This document shows positions 35,624 to 43,215 of a DNA stretch of 64,000 nucleotides, in pieces (position 1 is the stretch's first letter; every line of letters begins with the position of its first letter). Made by a program: the position numbers and the translations under genes. Location of the stretch: assembly GCA_902623255.1 (NCBI GenBank), contig CACNSY010000008.1:1-64000 (forward strand), read 5' to 3'. Source of the stretch: an uncultured Alphaproteobacteria bacterium. GTDB taxonomy: Bacteria > Pseudomonadota > Alphaproteobacteria > HIMB59 > GCA-002718135. The notes under the pieces were generated by a model that ran no database searches, was not told the origin of the DNA, and saw only the letters and a program-made list of their open reading frames with translations.

Positions 35624-36773
35624 GTGGAATTATTAGATCATCAATATTTTTAGAATGATGTGTAATTTGTTCGTATCCATCTTTTGTTATAATAAAGCTA
35701 TCACCAACTTGTGATCTAAAATTATTTGCACTTGCCCCGCCATCAACAGCAAATACCATTCCAGGCTCAAGAACTGTTTTGTTCCCAACTACTAATTGTG
35801 GTTCCTCTAAAAAGCTAAAGCCTGTACCTCTTCCACATCGAAATGTAGGATAAGGGTATCCCTCAGACTGTATAGTATCTGCATAAGCAGCATGAACTTC
35901 TTCAGCTGTTACTCCAGGACCAAGAATTTCAAGAGCAGCTTTTTGAGATTTAACTGCAGTCTCAAAAGCTTTTATTTGTTCATCTGATTGAATTTCTTCT
36001 ACCCAAAATATTCTGTCAAAACCTAATTTAAACCTATGAAAATTTGTAGAACCACAATAACATACAAATACGGGATCACCTTTTTGTATAATTTTGGTCG
36101 AAGCGCGATGGTGAGTTTTAGGTAAATCATGACCCGATGTCATAACAGGCAAAAAATGAATATTTGGAGACATATTGATATTATCAGGATAAAATTCTTT
36201 TAAAAGATCTGCTGCTTTTCTTGTTCCAGCTTGTGATTGTGCAAGTGCAACCTCATACTCAGGAACATTATGGCCAATTGTTTTTTTTGCTGCCTCCATC
36301 ATAGCCATACCAACTTCGCCGGCATGCCGAGCTATATTCAATTCATGATTAGATTTAATCATTCTTATATTATCTATTAATTTGGTTAAATCCCCAGGAT
36401 GATCTTGAAGTAATTCGTCTAAATAACTTTTAACCATTGGATTGATTTTAAATTTTTCAATAAAAATATTTTTATGCTGATTAATAATTTGAGGTAATAA
36501 TTCTCTCCATTCATTTCCAATACCATCATTCCATGTTTCGACTGTATCCACAGGGCAATCATCTGGTACTAATAAAACATCAAGAAGAGGTGTAATTAAG
36601 TAAGTTTTATGATCATTTGAAACAACTAAAAGTGTTGGTCGAAAAAAATCCATATGAAGGAAGTCATGATATCCTGTAAAATAATAAATAGAGTCATCAT
36701 CTGTTATAATTGAGAGATCAATATTATTCTCAGACATTTTTTTCTTAAGTTTATTTAAATTTTCAGAAAACAT
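35616..36773 (-). CDS. Second metal-free M24-fold hydrolase (EutD/creatinase-like)
   Basis: 385-aa pita-bread protein with a creatinase N-domain (DDDSIYYFTGYHDFLHMDFF) and an M24 C-domain. All recognisable dimetal ligands are altered. The DxG...SDxTRT stretch reads VCYCGSTNFHRFKLGFD. The GHGIG histidine is Arg in CGRGTGFSFLEEPQL, the TIEPG Glu is Asp in VFAVDGGAS, and the final RxED reads QVGDSF. So it is unlikely to be a metallo-aminopeptidase. It probably cleaves a C-N bond of a small molecule, as creatinase or ectoine hydrolase do. It differs markedly from the DoeA-like protein at 28266. It abuts the M20 gene with no gap. Confidence 0.75.
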   Translation of the reverse strand: MFSENLNKLKKKMSENNIDLSIITDDDSIYYFTGYHDFLHMDFFRPTLLVVSNDHKTYLITPLLDVLLVPDDCPVDTVETWNDGIGNEWRELLPQIINQHKNIFIEKFKINPMVKSYLDELLQDHPGDLTKLIDNIRMIKSNHELNIARHAGEVGMAMMEAAKKTIGHNVPEYEVALAQSQAGTRKAADLLKEFYPDNINMSPNIHFLPVMTSGHDLPKTHHRASTKIIQKGDPVFVCYCGSTNFHRFKLGFDRIFWVEEIQSDEQIKAFETAVKSQKAALEILGPGVTAEEVHAAYADTIQSEGYPYPTFRCGRGTGFSFLEEPQLVVGNKTVLEPGMVFAVDGGASANNFRSQVGDSFIITKDGYEQITHHSKNIDDLIIPHG

Positions 36774-37928
36774 TTATTTTAATTGTTGTTCTACTAATTC
36801 AGTCCAATATGAAGAACCTACGACTAATAATTCGTCATTAAAATCATAATTATCAGCATGTAAAGGTCTGGAATGCTGCTCTGATGTACCGTTACCCATT
36901 AAAACAAAGCAGCCAGGTTTTTCATTTGCCATTACTGAAAAATCTTCTGAGAATAAACGTGGTTCAATATCACCATTACATTTATCGTTTCCAAGCAATG
37001 AAACTGCAGCTTTTGTTGCAGACTCAGTTTGGTTTTTTGAATTAAAAGTTATAGGACAGGTTGTTTCATATTTAACACTACCATTAACACCATGTGCATT
37101 GCAAATGCCCTCAACAATTTGTAACATTTTTGATGCAATTTTTTCATTTGTTTCTTTTGATAAAGCTCTTGCATCACCAGTCATTTTTACCATACCCGGC
37201 AGAACGTTTTTTTTACCATCGGTTATAAATTCAGTAATAGAAACTATACCATTATCTGCTGGATTTAATTTCCTAGAGACTATCGATTGAAGTGCTACTG
37301 CTATTTGAGAACCGACAGTTATTGCATCAACGCCCATATGAGGTAATGCAGCATGCCCACCTTTAGCTTTTATTTCAATTTCAAATAAATTTTCACTTGC
37401 TGTGATTGCTCCTTTTCTAGTGCCAAATGTTCCAATTTCCATGTTAGGAATATTGTGCATAGCGTAAACTTCATCAATTTTAAATTTATCAAACAAGCCC
37501 TCATCTATCATTGTTCTTGCACCAAAAGTATTTTCTTCATCAGGTTGAAAAATAAAATATACTGTGCCGTTAAAGTTACCTTTTTCTGATAAATATTTTG
37601 CTGCTCCTAATAACATAGTAGTGTGACCGTCATGTCCACATGCATGCATTCTATTATCAAACTTAGACTTATAACTAAACTCATTAGTTTCGTGTATAGG
37701 GAGAGCATCCATATCTGCTCTTATACCAATTGATTTCGAACTATTTCCTTTTTTTAAAATTCCAACTACTCCAGTCCTGGCAATACCAGAATGCACTTCT
37801 ATTCCAAAATCTTTTAAAAGAGTTGAAACTTTTGCTGAAGCATATTCTTCTTCAAAACTAATTTGTGGGTGCATATGTAGATCATGACGCCATTCTACTA
37901 ATTGGTTATGTAATGACTGTGTTTTCAT
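36774..37928 (-). CDS. M20-family amidohydrolase
   Basis: Dinuclear zinc amidohydrolase of the hippurate/IAA-amino-acid hydrolase type, 384 aa, cytoplasmic. The N-terminus is WRHDLHMHPQISFEE. The metal-binding cluster is MHACGHDGHTTMLLGAAKYL near 95, the catalytic Glu pair is FIFQPDEENTFGA, and the dimerisation domain has GGHAALPHMGVDAI. The C-terminal His is in PLHADNYDFND. It removes acyl groups from N-acyl amino acids. In an Eut/DoeA-like setting without DoeB it could stand in as the N-acetyl-diaminobutyrate deacetylase; that is inference. It follows the PLP-enzyme gene by 3 bases. Confidence 0.9.
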   Translation of the reverse strand: MKTQSLHNQLVEWRHDLHMHPQISFEEEYASAKVSTLLKDFGIEVHSGIARTGVVGILKKGNSSKSIGIRADMDALPIHETNEFSYKSKFDNRMHACGHDGHTTMLLGAAKYLSEKGNFNGTVYFIFQPDEENTFGARTMIDEGLFDKFKIDEVYAMHNIPNMEIGTFGTRKGAITASENLFEIEIKAKGGHAALPHMGVDAITVGSQIAVALQSIVSRKLNPADNGIVSITEFITDGKKNVLPGMVKMTGDARALSKETNEKIASKMLQIVEGICNAHGVNGSVKYETTCPITFNSKNQTESATKAAVSLLGNDKCNGDIEPRLFSEDFSVMANEKPGCFVLMGNGTSEQHSRPLHADNYDFNDELLVVGSSYWTELVEQQLK

Positions 37929-37931
37929 AAC

Positions 37932-39374
37932 CTACATACTATTAAATTCTTTAATTTTATTGTCTAGAGAAAGCATATAATCATAATGTGAATTCCAAAA
38001 TTTTTGATCTTTTCTTTTTTCAAATTCTTCAAGACTAACACCTTGTTGCTCTACCCAAGTAAAGTATCCTAAATTAAATATTCTTTTCTTATCCATGTGA
38101 GAGAGTTCAAGCATATTATCAGTGGATATTCCTGATAAGTATTGTCCAAATAATTCAGCACAAACTATTTCATCATAATTATTATTAAAATCAGCAATGG
38201 TCTTGTTTAACTCTGACATATATAAATCTGCACCATCAGTAGCAACCGTTATAATTGCGTCATCACTATTTAAATCCATATATTTAGCTAGTTTTATTGA
38301 TGCCAATATATTTGCTATTGCTGAGAAACCAAATTCAGGAAGTCGAGAAACAAAACCAGGGTCAAAATTTTTTTTCTTAATCAAAAAATTTTTTCCTATT
38401 TCAGTATTAAAAATCATATTTAAATTATTGGTAGCTTGATCAGAAACATCGACAACAAAATCTGTATTCATTACATTATGAATAAGAGGAACATGTTTGT
38501 CACCAATTCCTTGTATATTATGTTCACCATAACCTCCGTGAAGTAATGTTGGACACTCCAAAGCTTCAACAACTGCAATCTTCGTCTGTAATTTATCTTT
38601 CAGATAATCTCCTGCTGCTAGAGTACCGCTTGATCCTGAAGCACTTACGTAAAACCTAGGCGTTAAATTACTGCTACCTTTAACTCTAAGAAATGATTTT
38701 TCAAAAGATGGGCCAGTTACAGAACGATGAATACCGTAATTATAATACTCATCAAATTGATTTATTATATCATTTTGACTATCTTTTTTTAATTCATTAC
38801 AAGCATCGTAGATTTCTTTAACATTACTTTCTGTGCCTTTTGTCTTTATGATATTTTTTTTATCTTCAACCCAATTATTCAACCATTCAAATCTCTCATT
38901 ACTCATTCCTTCAGGAAGTATTGCAATACTATTAAGACCCATTATCCGAGATATTGCCACTCCACCCCTACAATAATTTCCAGTAGAAGGCCAAACTGCT
39001 TTATGTTTTTCATAATCAAAAGTGCCATTTAATATTCTTGGAAGCAAACAACCATAAGCTGCCAAAACTTTATGAGCTGTTATTAAGGGAAAATATCGTC
39101 CCATATTTACAATTATCTTTGCCTTAACACCTGTGAATTCTGTTGGTAGCACAATATATTCAGGCTCATTTCCAAAACCTGATTGATCTCTTTTATTAAA
39201 CCAATGAACTCGAAAAAGGTTAAGAGGATTGATATCATTATTATTAATTTTTTTTAGAGAATTTTTAATATCGTCATTAATAATTTGAGGATCTTGAAGT
39301 TCACTTATACTAGGTAAGACGACTCCTTTTGATTTGAAATAGTCAGACGTTTTTTTTACTATTGCTTGACTCAT
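37932..39374 (-). CDS. Fold-type II PLP-dependent enzyme (cysteine synthase/ammonia-lyase-like)
   Basis: 480-aa PLP enzyme of the tryptophan-synthase-beta superfamily, longer than cysteine synthases (about 310-330). The likely Schiff-base Lys is in FPLITAHKVLAAYG near 105. The substrate/carboxylate loop is WPSTGNYCRGGVAIS, and the glycine-rich phosphate loop is SASGSSGTLAAGDYL. I do not recognise a precise enzyme; beta-elimination or replacement on a hydroxylated or diamino acid is typical of the fold. It lies between EutC-like (3 bases upstream) and the M20 amidohydrolase (3 bases downstream), so it belongs to the same pathway. Diaminopropionate- or D-serine-type ammonia-lyase are alternatives. 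Confidence 0.78.
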   Translation of the reverse strand: MSQAIVKKTSDYFKSKGVVLPSISELQDPQIINDDIKNSLKKINNNDINPLNLFRVHWFNKRDQSGFGNEPEYIVLPTEFTGVKAKIIVNMGRYFPLITAHKVLAAYGCLLPRILNGTFDYEKHKAVWPSTGNYCRGGVAISRIMGLNSIAILPEGMSNERFEWLNNWVEDKKNIIKTKGTESNVKEIYDACNELKKDSQNDIINQFDEYYNYGIHRSVTGPSFEKSFLRVKGSSNLTPRFYVSASGSSGTLAAGDYLKDKLQTKIAVVEALECPTLLHGGYGEHNIQGIGDKHVPLIHNVMNTDFVVDVSDQATNNLNMIFNTEIGKNFLIKKKNFDPGFVSRLPEFGFSAIANILASIKLAKYMDLNSDDAIITVATDGADLYMSELNKTIADFNNNYDEIVCAELFGQYLSGISTDNMLELSHMDKKRIFNLGYFTWVEQQGVSLEEFEKRKDQKFWNSHYDYMLSLDNKIKEFNSM

Positions 39375-39377
39375 AAA

Positions 39378-40352
39378 TTAAATATTGATGCCTAAATTAT
39401 TTTTTTTACAAAGATTATAAGCAAATCTAGCTATTGCAGTATCTTGTACACCAGTTCCTGTCAAATCACATATCGTTATATCTTCTTTATTTTTTCTTCC
39501 TAAACTTGGATCGTTAATTATATCGCCGAGTTCATTAAATTTTTCTTTGGAAGAAATTATTTTTTGTTTTAAAGCATGATGTAATTCACCCAAAATACTT
39601 GTTTGTAATTGATTATCAGGCACATATTGATCGCAATGTTTTAACATATAAGGATCTAATTCATTTTTTTGTTCTGCATCTGATCCCATTGCTGTTATGT
39701 GAGTTCCTTTATTTATCCAATCAAATTCCAAAAGCGGTTTTTTACTTGGAGTCGTTGTAACAATTATTTCTGATAAGCTTGCCAATTCTTTGCAAGAAGA
39801 AGCTATATACAAATCTATATCTAAATTTTTGAAACTTTCTATTAATTGGTTCGCTTTTGTCTCATCTCTTGCCCAGACTATAATTTTATTTATTTTTCTA
39901 ACTAACATTATTGCTTGAAGTTGTAATTTGGCTTGAATTCCAGCCCCGATAATACCGACAGAATTAGCATTTTGATTTGATAAGTATTTTGTAGCTATTG
40001 CTCCTGCTATAGCTGTTCTAGTATCTGTAAGATAACCTTCATCCAATAAAACAGATTTTACAACTCCAGTCTTTGAATCTAATAAAACCATCAGTCCATT
40101 ACTAGATGGCAAACCAAGTTTTGGATTATCGAAAAAACCTGAAGCAATTTTTATTGCAAAACTATCAAGACCCTCAACGTATGCAGCTTTAACATCTGAT
40201 TCACCATGATATTTTTCAATATCAATTCTCATTATAGGCGGCATCATTACCAATCCCTTTGATAAACTTATGAAAGCCTCCTCTATTATTGTTATGAGAT
40301 TTTTATTCAAATTTACATGTTGAATAATATCATTTTTATTAAGGATGAGCAT
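39378..40352 (-). CDS. eutC: EutC-like ornithine cyclodeaminase/mu-crystallin family protein
   Basis: NAD(P)-binding OCD/mu-crystallin family, 324 aa. N-terminal substrate part MPPIMRIDIEKYHGESDVKAAY, hinge DEGYLTDTRTAIAGAIATKYL, Rossmann motif VGIIGAGIQAKLQLQAI, and C-terminal CDLTGTGVQDTAIARFAYN. Neighbouring EutB- and EutA-like genes identify the ectoine-utilisation EutC subgroup, thought to act on hydroxyectoine-derived intermediates. Iminosuccinate reductase or true ornithine cyclodeaminase are alternatives, the latter notable because the first gene of the operon could yield ornithine. Overlaps eutB by 14 bases. Confidence 0.83.
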   Translation of the reverse strand: MLILNKNDIIQHVNLNKNLITIIEEAFISLSKGLVMMPPIMRIDIEKYHGESDVKAAYVEGLDSFAIKIASGFFDNPKLGLPSSNGLMVLLDSKTGVVKSVLLDEGYLTDTRTAIAGAIATKYLSNQNANSVGIIGAGIQAKLQLQAIMLVRKINKIIVWARDETKANQLIESFKNLDIDLYIASSCKELASLSEIIVTTTPSKKPLLEFDWINKGTHITAMGSDAEQKNELDPYMLKHCDQYVPDNQLQTSILGELHHALKQKIISSKEKFNELGDIINDPSLGRKNKEDITICDLTGTGVQDTAIARFAYNLCKKNNLGINI

Positions 40353-41301
40353 GGCTTAAAACTTTGTTAAATAGTTCCGAGTCAATATTTCCACCACAAA
40401 TTAAACAAATTATATTTTTTCCTAAGTGCGATGTTAGTTTTTCTTTAACAACCATAACACTTGTTGCTGCAGCACCTTCAGATACAATTTTATGTTCTAA
40501 AAAATTTATTCTAATCCCTTCAGCTATTTTTTCTTCACTTACTAAAACAAAATCATCAACATATTGTTGTACAATATTAAATGTAAATTTATTATCTAAA
40601 CCAATACTACCTCCTAAACAATCGGCTAAAGTTTCAGTTTCCTCTACATCAACAGGTCTGCCTTCTTTTAGACTTTCATACATTGAAGGGCCTCTTTCCA
40701 TAGATACAGCGATAATTTTTGTGTCAGGTTTTTGAAGTTTTATAGCCTGAGCAATTCCAGATATAAGACCACCTCCAGATGTTGGTATTATTACAGTATC
40801 AACTTCAGGAAATTCATTAAGCATTTCAAGGCCGACTGTACCTTGACCAATAATAATATCTTCATCATCAAAAGGATGAATTAATGGGATATTTTTTTCT
40901 TTCGCAATTTGTTTAGCATACAAATCTGCTTCATCACTATTCTTTCCAATAATTTCTACTTTAGCTCCTAATTTTTCAATAGCCTCTTTTCTATATTCTG
41001 GTACCATTGAAGACATATATATTGTTGATTGAATGCCCAATACTTTTGAAGCATAAGCAACGCCTTTGCCATGATTGCCTGTAGAAACTGCAATGACTCC
41101 TTTGTTTTTGTCATCTTCACTTAAAGAAAGAAGTTTATTAACAGCGCCTCTTAACTTAAATGAACCAGTGATTTGAAAATTTTCTAACTTTAGTTTTACT
41201 GTAGTATTTTTTGATAAGAAATTAGAATTAATTAATGGTGTATAATTAACATAAGGTAAAATTTTCTTATGTGCATCTTGTATTTGTTGAAGTGTAATCA
41301 A
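40339..41301 (-). CDS. eutB: EutB-like threonine/hydroxyectoine-type dehydratase
   Basis: Fold-type II PLP dehydratase, 320 aa, of the threonine/serine dehydratase family. PLP Lys is in ITGSFKLRGAVNKLL near 50, AVSTGNHGKGVAYASK follows, the phosphate loop is TSGGGLISGIAQA, and the C-terminal LICGGNID closes the site. No ACT regulatory domain. Adjacent EutC and EutA make hydroxyectoine utilisation dehydratase EutB the best call. 3-hydroxyaspartate ammonia-lyase and threonine dehydratase are close relatives. Confidence 0.85.
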   Translation of the reverse strand: MITLQQIQDAHKKILPYVNYTPLINSNFLSKNTTVKLKLENFQITGSFKLRGAVNKLLSLSEDDKNKGVIAVSTGNHGKGVAYASKVLGIQSTIYMSSMVPEYRKEAIEKLGAKVEIIGKNSDEADLYAKQIAKEKNIPLIHPFDDEDIIIGQGTVGLEMLNEFPEVDTVIIPTSGGGLISGIAQAIKLQKPDTKIIAVSMERGPSMYESLKEGRPVDVEETETLADCLGGSIGLDNKFTFNIVQQYVDDFVLVSEEKIAEGIRINFLEHKIVSEGAAATSVMVVKEKLTSHLGKNIICLICGGNIDSELFNKVLSHAHP

Positions 41302-41313
41302 TTTAAACCCTAT

Positions 41314-42069
41314 TTAATGTAATTTAAATAGTTTACCAAAACCATCAATTTTTTGATTAATATTAGATAATCTTAATGAATCCCAAATAATAGCTTGATT
41401 ACTTGAAATGATATCTGTGCTTAATTTTGACTCTAATGTTTCGATAATATCAATTACTTTTAATGCAGTACAAGAAACAAAAATACTATCAACATCTGTT
41501 AAATTAATTGAAGAAATTGTTTGCATTAAACTTTCATGAGTAACTTTAGCAATTTCCGAATCATAATTTAAATTAAACGAACTAAATGATTTAATTTCAA
41601 ATCCACTATCAATTAAATATTTGTAAACTTTAACATTAACATCTTTTGGATAAGGAGTAAGAACAGCAATTTTTTTATGGTTTAACAATTTAAGTGCTTT
41701 GACAGCTGCTGTAATAGGTGTCGTAATTAAAGCATCAGGTTTAGCCTTGAAAATTTCAGATCTTATTCTTTTTTCACCAATTTCAATAGTACCCGAAGTA
41801 CATCCATACGCTACAACTTGTATTTTTTCATTGGGTAGTATTTGGTTTGTTGTTTCTGTAAGATGATCAGCCATCCTCATATAATTTTCATGAGTTAGAG
41901 GATTTAAAAAAGGTATCCTATTAAAAAACAGATCAACTGGTAAATTATGGCAAATTTTTCTAAAATCCTGCTCTATAGTAAAATCCGTTGATAGTGTAAT
42001 TATACCAATTCTAGAAAAGCTTGTGTCATGTAAATTGGCTTTAAAATTATTTTGATTAAAACTACCCAT
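41314..42069 (-). CDS. eutA: EutA-like Asp/Glu racemase-superfamily protein
   Basis: Asp/Glu/hydantoin racemase superfamily, 251 aa. Two catalytic cysteines are visible: VAYGCTSGTIEIG near 90 and IFVSCTALKVIDIIE near 195. The layout (ITTPITAAVKALKLL, AVLTPYPKDVN, SSNQAIIWDSLRL) fits arylmalonate-decarboxylase/maleate-isomerase-like proteins named EutA in ectoine clusters. Its role in hydroxyectoine breakdown is not fully established. It begins at the last base of the amidinotransferase stop and is followed by eutB after 12 bases. Confidence 0.82.
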   Translation of the reverse strand: MGSFNQNNFKANLHDTSFSRIGIITLSTDFTIEQDFRKICHNLPVDLFFNRIPFLNPLTHENYMRMADHLTETTNQILPNEKIQVVAYGCTSGTIEIGEKRIRSEIFKAKPDALITTPITAAVKALKLLNHKKIAVLTPYPKDVNVKVYKYLIDSGFEIKSFSSFNLNYDSEIAKVTHESLMQTISSINLTDVDSIFVSCTALKVIDIIETLESKLSTDIISSNQAIIWDSLRLSNINQKIDGFGKLFKLH

Positions 42070-43172
42070 TATTGATTTGGAAAATAATCCTCACACTCAC
42101 CCTCTCTATGAACATCAGTAGTGGCACAATGTAGACTACCCCCAAATGCATAAACGTCTCTAAAAGGAACTGGAATAACCTCCAATCCAAAACTTTCCAT
42201 TTGTTTAATCATTTTTTCTTCCGTTGCTTCGACACATATAGTTTTGGGATCAATTATCAAAACATTCATTGACAACCAGATTGATGAATAACACATAGGT
42301 GGTGGACTATTATGAATAGAAGGTGCTGCTTCATGAATTTCCCATTTATTATCATCGAAAATTTTTCTTTGCTCTGATGATATTTTTCTATTTGGATTAA
42401 TTATTATAACTCCTGGTTTAATGGGAGTAAAACATGCATCAATGTGAGTTGGAATTAAATCACCTGGTAAATTAATTTGATGAACACGATGATTTGGATA
42501 ATGTCTTCTTAACCAATCTAAACCACTTAAATTTGATGTAAAATTGTTATGATAAAAAAGATCTTTTCCAAAACGTAAAATTTCTGCTGCATCAAAAAGT
42601 GGTTCTTTTTCTGTCAATATCATGTCTCTATTTTCGATTTTTTTATATCGTTCTTCTTCTGTTATACCTTCATGAAGATAATTAGACTTATAAGATTGAT
42701 TTGTTAATCTTGGTTTAGGTGCCGACTCCCATCTCATATTTTTATCTTCTGAATAATATTTTTCAAGTAGTGGCCTATAAGCAAGGTACTCAAACCATCT
42801 ACATCTGTAAGACATGGGCGCCTCTAGCATTTCATTTCCTACAGTAAGAATAACATCTCTTGGAGGCATACAACCAAACATACCATCATTAGACCAATCG
42901 GGTGTCTCGATACTCTGAGAAAAATCAATAGGTGTTGGTCTATCAACTTTTATATTTAGGGAATTTAATATTTTAACAAAGTTTTCTAATTGTATATTTG
43001 CTTTATCAATTGACTCTTTTGAACGTGGTCCGTGAGATCCTGCCATACCACTATTTTTACTAATTTTTGGTTCAAGCGCTGGTTCCATTGGAGGTATGTT
43101 GGCATTTTCAACTGCTCCAACTATAACATGCTTTAATGGATCCCATTCATTCCAAGAATTAACTATTGTCAT
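42069..43172 (-). CDS. Glycine amidinotransferase-like enzyme
   Basis: Pentein-fold L-arginine:glycine amidinotransferase (AGAT) relative, 367 aa. The family start VNSWNEWDPLKHVIVG is present. Catalytic residues seem intact: Asp in FDAAEILRFGKDLF, His in PTHIDACFTPIKPG, and Cys in GGSLHCATTDVHREG near residue 350. AGAT moves the amidino group from arginine to glycine, giving guanidinoacetate and ornithine; relatives act on other amines (inosamine phosphate, lysine, GABA). It is first in the island operon and overlaps eutA by one base. Finding it in front of EutABC is unusual. Confidence 0.87.
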   Translation of the reverse strand: MTIVNSWNEWDPLKHVIVGAVENANIPPMEPALEPKISKNSGMAGSHGPRSKESIDKANIQLENFVKILNSLNIKVDRPTPIDFSQSIETPDWSNDGMFGCMPPRDVILTVGNEMLEAPMSYRCRWFEYLAYRPLLEKYYSEDKNMRWESAPKPRLTNQSYKSNYLHEGITEEERYKKIENRDMILTEKEPLFDAAEILRFGKDLFYHNNFTSNLSGLDWLRRHYPNHRVHQINLPGDLIPTHIDACFTPIKPGVIIINPNRKISSEQRKIFDDNKWEIHEAAPSIHNSPPPMCYSSIWLSMNVLIIDPKTICVEATEEKMIKQMESFGLEVIPVPFRDVYAFGGSLHCATTDVHREGECEDYFPNQ

Positions 43173-43215
43173 TATATTTTCCTTAATTTAAAACTATGCA
43201 TTATAATTAAAACTT

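Noticed and set aside
40364-40735. 123-aa plus-strand ORF
   Set aside because: Antisense shadow of eutB; no family resemblance and the minus-strand reading has clear PLP motifs.
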